64,000 nt of DNA from Lentisphaeria bacterium (GTDB lineage Bacteria > Verrucomicrobiota > Lentisphaeria > Oligosphaerales > Oligosphaeraceae): NCBI GenBank assembly GCA_016288215.1, contig JAEEYQ010000033.1, positions 50,235 to 114,234 on the forward strand. The letters run 5' to 3'. The position numbers and the translations under genes were made by a program. The notes beneath the pieces were generated by a model. That model had not been told where the DNA came from. It saw nothing but the letters and a program-made list of their open reading frames with translations, and made no database searches. This document shows positions 9,071-19,345 of this stretch, in pieces. Position 1 is the first letter of the stretch. Every line of letters begins with the position of its first letter.

Positions 9071-10762
9071 TCATTCGTGGTAGTCTGGATTGATGACCAT
9101 CAGCCAGCGGCGGTAGAGGGCCGCCAGCTCTGGCAGGCCATTGGCGTCGCAGATGGCGGCCGCATGGGCGAGGGTGGTGCCGTCGGGGTCATCCTCCATG
9201 CCTCCCGCCTTCAGACAGGAGGCCATGGCCTCTTGGGCCTCAGGGTATTTCCCCTGTTTGAAGCAGACCCACGCCAAACTGTCCAAATAGGCGGCGGAGT
9301 CCGGCCGCTGCAGCAGGGCCTTTCGGATAAGTTCCTCCGCATAAACAAGTTCGCGGTCATGGTCGCAGAGGACATAGCCAAGGGAATTGGCGGTGTCAGG
9401 GGCATCGGGAGCCAATTTGTAGGCGACCCGCAGCTTGTCGATGGCCTCGTCCACCTTGCCCATCAGCTCGCAGATGGTGGCGTAGGTCAGATAGAAGCCG
9501 GCGTTGGCCAGCTGGCTGTCTCCATGCTCCATGGCCAGTTTCTCCACCTTGCCCAACAGCCCATAGGCGGCCTCCAAATTGCCGGCGGCCTTTTCAAGAT
9601 ACGCCTTCAGAAGCAACGCCTGAGGGGGCAGATTCTGGATATGATTGAGCAGAAGCAACCCGTGCTGCGGTCGGCCAGCGGAGAGCAGAAGTCGCGCCAG
9701 CTGAAGACGATAGAACAGATTCTGCGGTTCCTGGACCACCAGTCGGCTTTGGCTTTCGATGGCGTCGTCCAGGAGGTCATGCTTTTCGAAGAAGGCAACC
9801 GCCTCCTGCAGCAGCACGGGATGGAGTTCGCCGCTGTTGGCCAGCAGGTCGTTGATGACCTTCTGCAGTTCGGCATGGCGTCCAAGTGCCTGCAGCGTCT
9901 TGATTTGGCAAAGGGCATAGACTTCATATTCCGCCAGCGGATGGGGGGACGCCACCATGCGGAGGACCTCCTCCAGCAGTGTCCATTGCTTCTCCTGCTC
10001 GCAGAGGCGGGCGAACTCCTGAAGTTGCTCCGGAGCGGTGTCCTTCCAATAGTCGGCGGAACTGGCCAGCTCCTCCAAGAGCTTCCGACAATGGCGGAAA
10101 TAGCGGTTGGCCGTTCGTGGGAAGGATGTGTTGACGCCCCATGTCCAATAGAGCCGGGCCTGAGCCAATTTCAGCATGCCCAGATTCTCGCCATCAGCCT
10201 TTTTGTCCAAGGCGACGGCCTTCTTCAGCAGCTTCTCCGACTCACGGAAACGCCTCGCCTCGCAAAGGAACTGGGCCTGCATCAGATGGGACTTCACCCC
10301 CTTGGGGCAATAGGCCTTCATGAAGTCCTGCAGATGCTCAATGGCCTGCGTCAGCTGGGACGTGGAGCGCAGCAGCTCGCAATAGAACAGCTGGTGCAGC
10401 TCGCTGTCCGGATGCCGACGGGCCAACGGCTCCATCAGCTCCAGGGCCTTTGCATGCTGCCCCGCTGAGATAAATGGCATAATTGCCTGAACCACAGGAA
10501 CTTCCGCATCTGGAAGCAAATCCGCCGCCTTCAGCAACTGGCGGGCAAAATCCTCCTGGCTGCATGGCGGCGTCTCATGGGAGAGGAAAACCCCGTAGGC
10601 ATATTCCGCCCAGGCCCGTGCCTCCTTGGCCTCTAAAGCGGAAAGGCACAGACTCCATGAGTCCGTGCCTTGTCCTGAATTCGCGGCATTCGCCATCTCC
10701 GCAGAAACTCCCGTCACCCAACCGGCAAGAATCAAGATGATGCAGGCAAGGGTGGATTTCAT
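9071..10762 (-). CDS. Exported tetratricopeptide-repeat protein
   Basis: 563 aa. The start is placed at MKSTLACIILILAG, giving a clean signal peptide ending VSA; the frame is open upstream but overlaps the ribosomal mini-gene spacer. The rest is helical and reads as TPR-like repeats, such as the A-W-A-Y, A-L-L-L-x-H and SLGYVLCDHDRELVYAEELIRKAL segments; the last three repeats (about 460-550) are the clearest. Exported TPR proteins usually scaffold envelope assembly, but no specific partner can be named. It is followed by murF after about 80 bp. Confidence 0.8.
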   Translation of the reverse strand: MKSTLACIILILAGWVTGVSAEMANAANSGQGTDSWSLCLSALEAKEARAWAEYAYGVFLSHETPPCSQEDFARQLLKAADLLPDAEVPVVQAIMPFISAGQHAKALELMEPLARRHPDSELHQLFYCELLRSTSQLTQAIEHLQDFMKAYCPKGVKSHLMQAQFLCEARRFRESEKLLKKAVALDKKADGENLGMLKLAQARLYWTWGVNTSFPRTANRYFRHCRKLLEELASSADYWKDTAPEQLQEFARLCEQEKQWTLLEEVLRMVASPHPLAEYEVYALCQIKTLQALGRHAELQKVINDLLANSGELHPVLLQEAVAFFEKHDLLDDAIESQSRLVVQEPQNLFYRLQLARLLLSAGRPQHGLLLLNHIQNLPPQALLLKAYLEKAAGNLEAAYGLLGKVEKLAMEHGDSQLANAGFYLTYATICELMGKVDEAIDKLRVAYKLAPDAPDTANSLGYVLCDHDRELVYAEELIRKALLQRPDSAAYLDSLAWVCFKQGKYPEAQEAMASCLKAGGMEDDPDGTTLAHAAAICDANGLPELAALYRRWLMVINPDYHE

Positions 10763-10797
10763 GTCACTGCCAGGGAATGTTTCCGCGAATCGAAAAA

Positions 10798-10887
10798 TCA
10801 CTTCTTCTTATGGCGCATCGCCTTCAACTGCTTCCGGCGCTTATGCTTCGCGATCTTCTTTCTGCGTTTCTTCTTGACGGATCCCAT
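10798..10887 (-). CDS. bS22-like AURKAIP1/COX24-domain ribosomal mini-protein
   Basis: 29 codons, very basic. It starts MGSVKKKRRKKIAKHK and continues RRKQLKAMRHKKK. This matches the conserved pattern of the tiny AURKAIP1/COX24 family: MxSVxKKRRKKMxKHK, a basic linker, then R-H/Q-KK. The mycobacterial member is the small-subunit protein bS22, so a role on the 30S subunit is inferred. AGGAAACG lies at good distance before the ATG. It ends 35 bp before the TPR gene and may share its transcript. It is easily missed because of its length. Confidence 0.85.
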   Translation of the reverse strand: MGSVKKKRRKKIAKHKRRKQLKAMRHKKK

Positions 10888-11294
10888 GTTTCGTTTCCTG
10901 TTTTGAGCGTTGGCGTTCGATGGACAAAAGCCAGGTTACTCACCTGTAAAAATGTATCATATAATGTATTCTGCCAGATGATTTTTGCAACTCATCACCT
11001 CACATTTTGTCGCCAACCGCCATGGAATCCACGGAATCCCCCGCGTTGGCCATGGCCTGCGCCCCGCTCTAATTCGCTTTTCGCTTCATGTGACGAGGGA
11101 CGAGGGACGGGAGACGCGAGACGCGAGACGCGAGACGGGAGACTTATAAATCACTGACAAACCGTTACTTCCACTCTTCGCTTTCCACTCTTTTCACTTT
11201 TCTTGTCTCACGTCTCGCGTCTCACGTCCCAATCTATAGTCATAAATCATTGTAGCATAATATATTATGATTATAATGCAATATTTTTACTGTC
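10888..11294. other. Intergenic spacer with inverted period-7 arrays
   Basis: No gene seen. The left 130 bp presumably carry the promoter of the bS22-like gene. The remainder is dominated by period-7 tandem repeats at 11096-11150 (GACGAGG/GAGACGC type) and the complementary type at 11163-11232, so the two arrays could fold on each other. Confidence 0.6.
11096..11232. repeat. Facing period-7 tandem arrays (GAGACGC type)
   Basis: From 11096 heptamers run in register: GACGAGG, GACGAGG, GACGGGA, then GACGCGA three times and GACGGGA. From 11163 the complementary strand type appears, TTCCACT, CTTCGCT, TTCCACT and then TGTCTCA, CGTCTCG, CGTCTCA, CGTCCCA. The arrays are inverted relative to each other. 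Related arrays lie at 13079-13113 and 51296-51372. Confidence 0.8.
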
Positions 11295-12920
11295 TCATTC
11301 GTTAAAACCCTTTGACATCCACGAGGAGGCCGCAGATTGCGGATAGCGGGTGGTGAAGGCATTCCACTGTTCGGTTGTCAGGCGACCACGGCAGCCGTTC
11401 AAATGGCAATGAATCAGAAATTTTCCCCCATTGCTCAGCTCCTCCGATTCCAGCGCCTTCATGGCCTCGTCATAGAAGGTAGTGGAATAGGCGGCCATGG
11501 CCAGAACAAGGTTCAGTCCCTCTTGGATGGCCTTCCGCCCTTTCAGCTCCAATAGCTTCCCGTGCAGGAACTTCCATGCCTCCGCCTCCGGTTTGACGGC
11601 CCATTTTGCCATGGCCTGATGCCGATGGCTGAAGGTGATGCCCTCCGGCAGGTCAAACGGCTCCTGATCGCCCTGACGAGCACGGAGAACCAACATGTCC
11701 ACCAGAACATCCCGAACATAGTCATCGGCGATGGGCGTCGGCCATTGCTCATAGTCGCCATTGGTCTTCTGCAACACCTTGACAAGCTGGTCGATGGAAG
11801 GGGCTCCTCCCATGGCAAGGAAGCGGACGGCAATCTCCTTAGGCGTGTGACCCCCTTGTGCCGCAACATGTTCCAGCGTTTCTTTCAGGCCGGGCATCCG
11901 CCGCACGATGGCCGTCACCAACGCCGTGCATGCCACCGCCTCTGGACTTTCGCCGTCGTTCAACACCGCCGTCAGCTTCGCCAAATCCTCCTCGGTCAGT
12001 TCCCCTTCCTGCCAAAGGATGCGGTTCACCTTGTCCACCGACGCCTGCTCCTGAATGCGCTCCTCCATGGTGAGAGGCTTGACGGGAGCGGCATGGACCT
12101 CCTCCCGCAGTTTGTTTGTGAACAGTTGCAGCAGCGCATCGAGCCCCTTGCATTCCTCCCTCTGCTCCGGCGTCATTCGCCTCCAGTTGTTGTGGAGGTA
12201 CGTCCCGATGGTCAGCCGCGCCAAGTACCCCAGTTCCTCCGACCGCAAGCTCGCCATGGCCTCGTCAAAGAACAGCCTTGAATAAGCGGACAGCGCAAAG
12301 ACCCATGCCATCCGTTGCGGATTAAGCGGGCCGCCTTTCATCGTCTTCATCTGTGAGCAAGCGAAGTCCCATTCCTCCGCCTCCGGCTTGATGGCCAATT
12401 CCGCCATTGCCTTGTGACGAGGTTCGAACCCGATTCCCTCCGGCAGGGCGAAGGGCTTTTTGTCCACCTGCCGAGCCCGATGGAGCATCATGGCCACCAG
12501 AATATCGATGCAGGCGTCATCCGCCGTGTAAATGCTGCTGCGATGATATTGCAGTTTTGCATCCTGAAGGGCCTGGGTGACGCGCTCAATCGTCAGCGGC
12601 TCGCCCATGGCAAGGAAAAATCCTGCAATCTCCTTTGGCATGTAGTTTCGTGTGGCGGCGGTGGTGGTCAGCATGTCCTTCAGGCCCGGAGCGTTCCGTG
12701 CGATGGCCACCTCCAACGCCTTGCAAACCACATGATAGTGTCCCTCGTAAGCCAAAGCCGCCTGAATCATCTTCAGCTCGTCCTCCGTCACCGCCCCATC
12801 TTTCCAAAGAAGCGCGGACATCTTTTCGTATTCGACCTTATCGTTGGGCGTCATCGGAAGTTCCTTGCCAAACACAAGGCAGACAAGCAACATCGCCATA
12901 AGGCAAAACAGCTTTTTCAT
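11295..12920 (-). CDS. Secreted protein with an internal duplication, unknown function
   Basis: 541 aa with an N-terminal signal peptide (MKKLFCLMAMLLVCLVFG). The mature part is two copies of one module of about 260 residues, roughly 25-285 and 290-541. Matching segments include LWKDGAVTEDELKMIQAAL / LWQEGELTEEDLAKLTAVL, MPKEIAGFFLAMGEPLTIE / TPKEIAVRFLAMGGAPSID, and RHKAMAELAIKPEAEEW / RHQAMAKWAVKPEAEAW. The module is predominantly helical by eye. I do not recognise the family. It stands alone between two repeat-bearing spacers. Confidence 0.8.
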   Translation of the reverse strand: MKKLFCLMAMLLVCLVFGKELPMTPNDKVEYEKMSALLWKDGAVTEDELKMIQAALAYEGHYHVVCKALEVAIARNAPGLKDMLTTTAATRNYMPKEIAGFFLAMGEPLTIERVTQALQDAKLQYHRSSIYTADDACIDILVAMMLHRARQVDKKPFALPEGIGFEPRHKAMAELAIKPEAEEWDFACSQMKTMKGGPLNPQRMAWVFALSAYSRLFFDEAMASLRSEELGYLARLTIGTYLHNNWRRMTPEQREECKGLDALLQLFTNKLREEVHAAPVKPLTMEERIQEQASVDKVNRILWQEGELTEEDLAKLTAVLNDGESPEAVACTALVTAIVRRMPGLKETLEHVAAQGGHTPKEIAVRFLAMGGAPSIDQLVKVLQKTNGDYEQWPTPIADDYVRDVLVDMLVLRARQGDQEPFDLPEGITFSHRHQAMAKWAVKPEAEAWKFLHGKLLELKGRKAIQEGLNLVLAMAAYSTTFYDEAMKALESEELSNGGKFLIHCHLNGCRGRLTTEQWNAFTTRYPQSAASSWMSKGFNE

Positions 12921-13335
12921 GGACAGCTCCTTTCGTTGTTGTGTAACATCCTTATAACAAGCAACTTACGTAATAAAACCTCATGCCCCCAAAATTGCTA
13001 ATAATTTACCCCCCCGAAAAATGGATTGTCAAGGGGCCTCTCACAACAATTTTCCCCAAAAAGCCATTGCTCTATGTGTGACGAGAGACGAGAGATGCGA
13101 GACGAGAGATGCGGCCCGAAAAGCGGGAAACGAAAAAACGCACACAGAGGGGCCTAGAAGGGCCATGTTGCAAAGCGGGTATTAATATACCACAAAGGAT
13201 GCAAAATCAAAGGAAGGGCCACTACAACGCACGCAAAGGGCATATCGCCTCTCAAAAAGGGGTGCACGAACGTCCTTCGCGCACATTTTCGGCTGCGCCT
13301 CCAGACGGCCCGAAACGGCCCGTCGTCAACAGCGA
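12921..13335. other. Intergenic spacer with repeats
   Basis: No gene seen. It contains a period-7 array at 13079-13113 (GACGAGA, GACGAGA, GATGCGA, GACGAGA, GATGCGG) and a dispersed element of about 200 bp (13117-13335) that recurs at 50930-51125. Confidence 0.6.
13117..13335 (+). repeat. Dispersed intergenic element, family D, copy 1
   Basis: Conserved blocks shared with the reverse complement of 50930-51125, in the same order and nearly the same spacing: GGGGCCTAGAAG followed by GCCATGT; the identical 14-mer GGTATTAATATACC (13178-13191), a 5-bp stem with a TAAT loop; AAAAAGGGGTG (13254-13264); and a CGAAA-GGCCCGTC-like block near the end. The distance from the 14-mer to AAAAAGGGGTG is 87 bp here and 85 bp in the other copy. 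No conserved reading frame. Confidence 0.7.
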
Positions 13336-14544
13336 CTATTGGACGCTGACGGGCTTTGCCGCCGGCATTTTGGGCTTCAAGGCGTCACGGAATTCATTGA
13401 CGCTGTTGCACAGCGCCCTGGCGATCTGCTCCTGATAGCGGATCTGCTGAAGCTTCGCCCGCTCCGACGGATTGGAGATGAAGCCCATCTCCACCAGCAT
13501 GGCGGGAACGGCGTTGTCCTTCAGCACCACATAGCGCATGCGACGGGAACCCCGGTCCGCTCCGTGGCAAAGCCCTTTGAGCTGCCGCTGGGCCAAATAG
13601 CCCAAAAGGGTGTTCTCCTTGTCCACCGCCGTGGCGGCGCAGGCGGCCTTGGCCACCACATTGTCCCGCGTGGGCGGCATCCCCAACGGCGTCGCCGTGT
13701 AGACTTCGATGCCCGACGCGGACGTGGCCTCCGCCGCGTTGCAATGGAGGCTGATGAACAAATCCGCCCGGTTCTTCTGACTCAGTTTGGCCCGCTCGTC
13801 CAGCTCGATGAACACATCGGTGTTTCGGGTCATGGAGACGGTGTAGCCGGCATCCTTCAGCTTGCTCGCCAGCCGATTGGCGACCTGAAGGCTGATGTCC
13901 TTCTCCAGCACATTGGCGGAGGAGGCCCCCACATCCTTCCCCCCATGGCCCGGATCGATGAGAATATTCTTTATCTTTCTGCGCGGCAATGACATAGAAC
14001 TTAAGATAGGATGCAGGGTAATCAGAAAATCCGCTTTGGACATCAAGGGGCCGACTTTGGCGGAGGTGACCGCGAAGCCCATGTAGACCAGCACCTTGTT
14101 GACCTTCAGCTCCCGGCTGCCCATGGTGAACTCCAATGTGGTGTATTTGGAGCTGAGGATGATGTTGGCGCCGGCCACCTTGTAGTTCATGCCATAGAAG
14201 GTGGCCACATCCCGCAGGACCAGAAACTCCCGCTTGTTGATTGTCACCATCCGAATGGTCTTCTTGCCGGCGGGTGGCTTGGCCGCATTCGCCGTCGGCT
14301 TGGGGGTAGGTTTCGCGGCCGGTTTTGCGGCGGGTTTTGCAGCCGGTTTCGCGACAGGCTTTGCCACGGGTCTGGCCACCGGTCTGGCGACGGGGTTGGC
14401 CGCTGGCTTCGCAACGGGTCTGGCGGCGTGACGGATTGGCGCCGTCGGCCCAGCCCCATAGGCGGTCAACACGCCAGCCAGCAGCCAGCAGAGGGCTGCG
14501 GCAGTGAATCGTGAAACATGGCTTGTGGCTTCAGCCCGCGACAT
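13336..14544 (-). CDS. N-acetylmuramoyl-L-alanine amidase (Amidase_3)
   Basis: 402 aa. An N-terminal export signal is followed by a low-complexity K-P-A-A/K-P-V-A linker (about residues 40-90). Next come a copper-amine-oxidase-N-like beta domain (about 95-190) and a C-terminal zinc amidase domain. Zinc and catalytic residues are visible in [33 protein letters not shown] and VEMGFISN. The enzyme cleaves the MurNAc-L-Ala bond of peptidoglycan in the periplasm during cell separation. Its start overlaps the end of clpX by 14 bp, so it is probably translationally coupled to the tig-clpP-clpX operon. Confidence 0.93.
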   Translation of the reverse strand: MSRAEATSHVSRFTAAALCWLLAGVLTAYGAGPTAPIRHAARPVAKPAANPVARPVARPVAKPVAKPAAKPAAKPAAKPTPKPTANAAKPPAGKKTIRMVTINKREFLVLRDVATFYGMNYKVAGANIILSSKYTTLEFTMGSRELKVNKVLVYMGFAVTSAKVGPLMSKADFLITLHPILSSMSLPRRKIKNILIDPGHGGKDVGASSANVLEKDISLQVANRLASKLKDAGYTVSMTRNTDVFIELDERAKLSQKNRADLFISLHCNAAEATSASGIEVYTATPLGMPPTRDNVVAKAACAATAVDKENTLLGYLAQRQLKGLCHGADRGSRRMRYVVLKDNAVPAMLVEMGFISNPSERAKLQQIRYQEQIARALCNSVNEFRDALKPKMPAAKPVSVQ

Positions 14545-15808
14545 CTGGCACCATGTCCGCCTTCACTGTGAATGTTTTGACCTCCGGCGTGTCCGGCAGC
14601 CGGTACATCACATCCAACATCACTTTCTCCAAGATGCTGCGCAGACCGCGGGCGCCGGTGCCCTTGGCCAATGCCAAATCCGCAATCTTGTCCAAGGCCT
14701 TCGGCTCAAAGGACAACTCCACGTCGTTCATGCCCAGAAGTGCTTGATACTGTTTCGTTAACGCATTTTTCGGCCCCGTCAGGATGGCAATGAGATCGTC
14801 CCGCGTCAAATCCTGCAGCGCCGCGATGACGGGAAGACGTCCCACAAATTCAGGGATGATGCCGAATTTCATCAGATCCTCCGGCTCCGTGAAGGCCAGA
14901 ATGTCCCGTCGCTTTTCGGAAAGGGAGATTTCGTCCTTGCCCAATTTCCGTCCAAAGCCCAAGACGGTCTTGCCCATGCGGTGCTGAATGATCTGATCCA
15001 GCCCCACGAAGGCACCCGCGCAGATGAAGAGGATGTTGGTGGTGTCCAGATGGATATACTCCGCGTCCGGATGCTTGCGGCCGCCTTTGGGCGGAATATT
15101 GGCCACCGTCCCCTCCAAAATCTTCAGCAGCGCCTGCTGGACGCCTTCGCCAGAGACATCGCGGGTGATGGACACATTGTCGGAGCGTTTGGCGATTTTG
15201 TCGATTTCATCGATGTAGACGATGCCCATGCGGGCCTTGTCCAAATCGTAGTCCGCCGCCTGAACCAACCGCAGCAGGATGTTCTCCACGTCTTCGCCCA
15301 CGTAGCCTGCCTCCGTCAGCGTCGTGGCGTCCGAAATGGCGAAGGGGACATTCAGCTTTTTGGCCAACGTCCTGGCCAGCAGGGTCTTGCCGGAGCCCGT
15401 GGGGCCGATGAGCAGCACATTGCTCTTCTCAATCTCCACATCATCCGCCTTCACTTCATGGCGCAGGCGGCTGTAATGGTTGTAGACGGCGACGGACAGA
15501 ACCCGCTTAACCTCCTCTTGCCCAATCACATAGTCGTCCAGAAACGCTTTCAGCTCGCTGGGTTTGACCAACTCTGGAAGGGGCGGTGTCTTCTTTTTGC
15601 CGCCCTTGCCCGACAAGGCCGGGTCTCCCTCCGTCACATTATTGAGAGAATTGAGGTCCACTCCTTTGAAATAGACTTCATACATGTCATGCACACAGTG
15701 CAGGCAGATGCGCACATTGCCCCGCCCCTCGATAAGGGGAAGAAACGGCTCATCCGGAGCGCCGCAGAAACTGCAGACCGCCCCGTCATTGTTCTTGCCT
15801 TTGGTCAT
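14531..15808 (-). CDS. clpX: ClpX ATP-dependent unfoldase
   Basis: 425 aa, normal length. An N-terminal zinc finger (CSFCGAP...ICLHC, residues 17-40) recognises substrates and adaptors. The AAA+ core has Walker [12 protein letters not shown], Walker [11 protein letters not shown], and the [20 protein letters not shown] region. ClpX unfolds tagged proteins and feeds them to ClpP in the cytoplasm. It lies 27 bp after clpP and overlaps the amidase gene downstream. Confidence 0.98.
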   Translation of the reverse strand: MTKGKNNDGAVCSFCGAPDEPFLPLIEGRGNVRICLHCVHDMYEVYFKGVDLNSLNNVTEGDPALSGKGGKKKTPPLPELVKPSELKAFLDDYVIGQEEVKRVLSVAVYNHYSRLRHEVKADDVEIEKSNVLLIGPTGSGKTLLARTLAKKLNVPFAISDATTLTEAGYVGEDVENILLRLVQAADYDLDKARMGIVYIDEIDKIAKRSDNVSITRDVSGEGVQQALLKILEGTVANIPPKGGRKHPDAEYIHLDTTNILFICAGAFVGLDQIIQHRMGKTVLGFGRKLGKDEISLSEKRRDILAFTEPEDLMKFGIIPEFVGRLPVIAALQDLTRDDLIAILTGPKNALTKQYQALLGMNDVELSFEPKALDKIADLALAKGTGARGLRSILEKVMLDVMYRLPDTPEVKTFTVKADMVPDVAG

Positions 15809-15835
15809 GGATGGTGACTCTCCCTCGGGAATCGC

Positions 15836-16510
15836 TTAAATCAGGGTGGGCTCGGCGGGCTTCTTGTGCTCGCGAGGAGTCAGAACTCCATCAACCAGAC
15901 CATAGTCCTTGGCCTCCGCCGCGGACATGATGAAATCCCGTTCGCTGTCTTTGCGAAGCTCGTCAACGGGCTTTCCCGTGTGCTTGGAAAGGATTTCGTA
16001 CAGGATGGTGCGCAGCCGCAGAATCTCCTGGGCATGGATGTCAATGTCCGCCGCCGTGCCTTCGCAGCCGCCGGAGGGCTGATGGATGAGGATGCGGGCG
16101 TTGGGCAGCGCAAAGCGCTTGCCGGGGGCGCCCGCCGTCAGCAGCACGGCGCCCATGCTGGCCGCCTGTCCCATGCAATAGGTGCGGACATCGCAGCTGA
16201 GCATCTGCATGGTGTCGTAGATGGCCAGGCCGGCGGTCACGCTGCCGCCGGGGCTGTTGATGTAGAGATCGATGTCCTTTTTGGGGTCTTCGCTCTGGAG
16301 GAACAGCATTTGGGCGATGAGCAGATTGGCCACCTGGTCGTCCACCGGCGTCCCCAACATGATGATGCGGTCCTTGAGCAGACGTGAATAGATGTCATAC
16401 TGCCGTTCTCCACGCCCGGTCTGCTCGATCACAAAGGGCATGTACAGATTGTCGCGAATGGTTGTCTTTTCCACGTTTGCTCCTACTTCCGTTCCGTCAG
16501 GCCTGGACAT
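15836..16510 (-). CDS. clpP: ClpP protease proteolytic subunit
   Basis: 224 aa. The serine protease triad is present: Ser in GQAASMGA, His in ILIHQPSGG and Asp in [11 protein letters not shown], together with the [22 protein letters not shown] signature. Fourteen ClpP subunits form the degradation chamber capped by ClpX. The ATG at 16510 overlaps the end of tig by 14 bp. A GTG at 16474 behind TAGGAG would give a more typical N-terminus, so the start is not certain. Confidence 0.97.
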   Translation of the reverse strand: MSRPDGTEVGANVEKTTIRDNLYMPFVIEQTGRGERQYDIYSRLLKDRIIMLGTPVDDQVANLLIAQMLFLQSEDPKKDIDLYINSPGGSVTAGLAIYDTMQMLSCDVRTYCMGQAASMGAVLLTAGAPGKRFALPNARILIHQPSGGCEGTAADIDIHAQEILRLRTILYEILSKHTGKPVDELRKDSERDFIMSAAEAKDYGLVDGVLTPREHKKPAEPTLI

Positions 16511-17819
16511 CCGTGATGTTCGCCAGCTCCACCAGCCGCTTCACCGTCTTGCGCAGACGCATGTCTTCATAGATTTCGGTCAGACGACCGCTCTTCTGAA
16601 GCTCCTGAACCGCCTGTTCCGGCTTCTTGCCCTCCATGTGGGCAAGATAGTTGATGACGCCAGTCATCTCTTCAGGGGCGACCTGAATGTTCTCCGCATC
16701 CGCAAGTCTCATGAGCATATAGGTGCGGCGCAAGGTCATGGTGGCGGCCTTCGTCGCCTGGTCGTTGTACTCCACGCCACGCTCGCGGATTTCCTCCGGC
16801 TTCGCGCCGCGGGCGGCCTCCCGATTCCAGATCTCCTTCAGATTGGCCTCCACCTGAGCATGCAGGATGGACGGCGGCAGCTCGAAATTCTGCCCTGCCA
16901 GCAACTGGCTGATGACGCTTTCGGCCACTTGGCTCTCCGCCTCCTGGCTGTTGCGAGTCTCCAGACTCTTCCGAATCCGGTCCTTCAGCTCCTCCTCCGT
17001 CTTGACGCCTGCCCGCTCCAACGCCTTTTCGTCAAGGGCGGGAATGTTCTTTCCATGGACCTCAATGAGCTCCACATGGTAGGTCAAGGTACGTCCCGCC
17101 AGCGCGGCCACGTTATGGTTCGCGGGATAGCTGACCTGCACATCCTTCGCGTCGCCGGCGGACATGCCCGCGATGGCCACGCTGATGCCCGGGAAGCGTT
17201 CCGGCTCCCGCAGGAAGAGCCAGCTGTTGCTGCCTTCCAGCGCCATCTTCACTTCGTCCGTCAGCTCCACGCCCTCCGGACATTCCGCTTTGTAATTGAC
17301 TTTCACCAAGTCATTTGCGGCGGCGGGGCGGTCAATCTTCTCGTAAGACGCCATCTGCTCAAGCCATCCGCGAATGGAGTCGGCCACATCGTCGTCGCTG
17401 ACGGTCTTGACCGTCCGCGTCACTTTGATGCCCTTGTATTCGGGAATGATGAACACGGGAGCGGTCTCGCATGTGACGGAGAACTCCAGCGGCTCGCCGG
17501 ACTTGAACGCCGCTGGCTGGTCTCCCTCGAATTTCGGGCTGGTGGCCAGTCTCAGGTCCTTCACGGCCTCTCGAATTCCCGCATTGACGGCTCGGTCAAG
17601 GCTCTCCGACTGAATCTCCTTGGCAAAGTGGCTGGTCAGGACGTTCGCCGGAATCTTTCCTGAACGGAAACCCGGCAACTTCACCTGGTTGCCCACGTCA
17701 CGGATAGTCTGCTTGTAGATCCGCTGGGTCATCTCGGCGGGCACGGTAATCTTAAGGGTCTGGCAGCAAGGGGCGGTTTCCTCCCTTGTCACCTGAATCA
17801 CTGCGTTTGTGTTTTCCAC
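16497..17819 (-). CDS. tig: Trigger factor chaperone / peptidyl-prolyl isomerase
   Basis: 440 aa with a GTG start behind GAGGATTAACC. The N-terminal ribosome-binding domain has the signature [16 protein letters not shown] (residues 47-62). A PPIase-like domain is central (about 155-240) and the helical C-terminal arms follow. Trigger factor meets nascent chains at the ribosome exit tunnel. tig-clpP-clpX is a widely conserved gene order, and this operon has overlapping or closely spaced junctions. Confidence 0.97.
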   Translation of the reverse strand: MENTNAVIQVTREETAPCCQTLKITVPAEMTQRIYKQTIRDVGNQVKLPGFRSGKIPANVLTSHFAKEIQSESLDRAVNAGIREAVKDLRLATSPKFEGDQPAAFKSGEPLEFSVTCETAPVFIIPEYKGIKVTRTVKTVSDDDVADSIRGWLEQMASYEKIDRPAAANDLVKVNYKAECPEGVELTDEVKMALEGSNSWLFLREPERFPGISVAIAGMSAGDAKDVQVSYPANHNVAALAGRTLTYHVELIEVHGKNIPALDEKALERAGVKTEEELKDRIRKSLETRNSQEAESQVAESVISQLLAGQNFELPPSILHAQVEANLKEIWNREAARGAKPEEIRERGVEYNDQATKAATMTLRRTYMLMRLADAENIQVAPEEMTGVINYLAHMEGKKPEQAVQELQKSGRLTEIYEDMRLRKTVKRLVELANITDVQA

Positions 17820-18071
17820 GGTTAATCCTCGGCAATCTCGTCAGTTATCAAATGAAAACAGTTCCATATGCAAATGGCGAACCCGAAATGCATAGACGAT
17901 TAATATATTCCTGCCCTCTCATAAATCCAATGACAAGGCACAGGAACCGCTAAATTTCCTCTGTGCAAGCCATCCTCCGCGATGAATGGTCTGCGGCTCT
18001 TCAGATTCCGCTTTGTGCATCTTATGGATTTGGAGAAAGCCGCGCATCTCCAGAGGCGATCCATTTAAAAG

Positions 18072-19253
18072 TCATAACTTATTGCATAAGAGTAACTTAT
18101 CATATAATTTGCAAACAGCGTCCGTGCAGGCCTCTTGGCTGAAGCGGGCGGCCCGCTGGCGGGCGGCGGCCTCCTGTTGCCGTCGTCGAGTCTCATCCCG
18201 CCACGAAAGAATGGCGGCGGCAAGAGCGGCGGGCGTCGGTTCCGTCAACGTGGCGGCGGCGCAGCCTTCAAGGACAAAGGAGTGGCCGGCGCCGCGCGTG
18301 GCCACCACGGGCCGTCCCATGGCCATGGCCTCCACCAGAACCCGCCCAAAGGGCTCGTCGTCGGAGCAGGAGCACAGCAGGTCGGCGGCGGCGATCCACG
18401 GCAGCGCCGCGCCGTCGTCGGCCACCAGCGCCACGGCGTCCTCCAAATGGAGCATCTGAAGGCGACTCCGCAGGCTGTCCAGAAGCTGTTCCCCGGCCCC
18501 GTCCCGCAGCCGCCCTTTGATAACCGCCTTGATATCAGAATCTTGGCGATGCGCCTCCGCCATGGCGTCCAAAAAGAGGCCATGTCGTTTCCATTTCACA
18601 AAATCCGCCGCCTGAATGACCGTGAAAGCAGAGGTAAACGGAAGGGTGGCCGGCGAAACCGACCGAATGGCCTCCAGCGGAAGACCGTTCGGAATGAGAT
18701 GACAACGGTCGGACGGCAGAACCCGCCCCCATTTGGCCGCCACCGCATCCGAAATGGCGATGACCTGGAGGCGCCGTTGGCGGGCCATGACGGGAAGCAG
18801 CAGTTTCGGAATGCGGATGTCCCTGTCATGCAAAATGATAGGACAGTCTGGCAGGGATTTGGGCAGAAGCAGCCACGGCCGAAAGCCATTCAGCTGGACC
18901 ACATCCGGCTGAAATTCATGCAACACCTTATCCAGCAATGGATTCCAAATGCTTCGGTCATGATGCAGCTCCATCAGGCCAGAAACACTCCTTTGCCAAT
19001 GGCGGCAGGGGGCTCCGTGGCAGGGGATGCCCAGAGCCACGGCGCGGCGCCGCAGCTCCGCCCCTGTTCCCTTCGCGGCGTCAGCGGCGTTTTCGTCATC
19101 GGCGGCGACCAGCTGAATCTCCAGATGGTGGCGTCGGCGCAAATCCTCCATCAGCCCGAGAAGACTGGCCTGGGCTCCTCCGAAAAAGGGTGCACAATCG
19201 ATGAATAAGACCCGCAATGGATTCCTCCTATATAATGAATAAGGGATGGACAT
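18072..19253 (-). CDS. GT4-family glycosyltransferase
   Basis: 393 aa from the ATG at 19253, which has GGGAGCAAGAGAC upstream; a GTG at 19289 is less likely. The GT-B fold is recognisable. The N-terminal Rossmann domain starts VLFIDCAPFFGGAQASLLGLM. The C-terminal half has DDEPFGRVLVEAMAMGRPVVATRGAGHS, the E-x7-E nucleotide-sugar site of GT4 enzymes. It would transfer a sugar from an activated donor to a lipid or glycan acceptor. Donor and acceptor are unknown, and no other surface-polysaccharide gene is adjacent, so this is an orphan glycosyltransferase between tig and uvrB. Confidence 0.9.
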   Translation of the reverse strand: MSIPYSLYRRNPLRVLFIDCAPFFGGAQASLLGLMEDLRRRHHLEIQLVAADDENAADAAKGTGAELRRRAVALGIPCHGAPCRHWQRSVSGLMELHHDRSIWNPLLDKVLHEFQPDVVQLNGFRPWLLLPKSLPDCPIILHDRDIRIPKLLLPVMARQRRLQVIAISDAVAAKWGRVLPSDRCHLIPNGLPLEAIRSVSPATLPFTSAFTVIQAADFVKWKRHGLFLDAMAEAHRQDSDIKAVIKGRLRDGAGEQLLDSLRSRLQMLHLEDAVALVADDGAALPWIAAADLLCSCSDDEPFGRVLVEAMAMGRPVVATRGAGHSFVLEGCAAATLTEPTPAALAAAILSWRDETRRRQQEAAARQRAARFSQEACTDAVCKLYDKLLLCNKL

Positions 19254-19345
19254 GTCTCTTGCTCCCTTCCGCCCGAAACGCGGGAACACAGGACATGTCT
19301 ATCGTGGCGTGATGCCCTATCTACTATGTCATTTGTCTCTATGAT

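Noticed and set aside
12405..12440. GGTTCGAACCC resembling a tRNA T-arm
   Set aside because: It lies inside the coding frame of the duplicated secreted protein, and no cloverleaf or acceptor stem can be drawn around it.
14270..14430. Gly/Arg- and Ala/Gly-rich frames on the plus strand
   Set aside because: They are the antisense reading of the Lys-Pro-Ala linker in the amidase gene.
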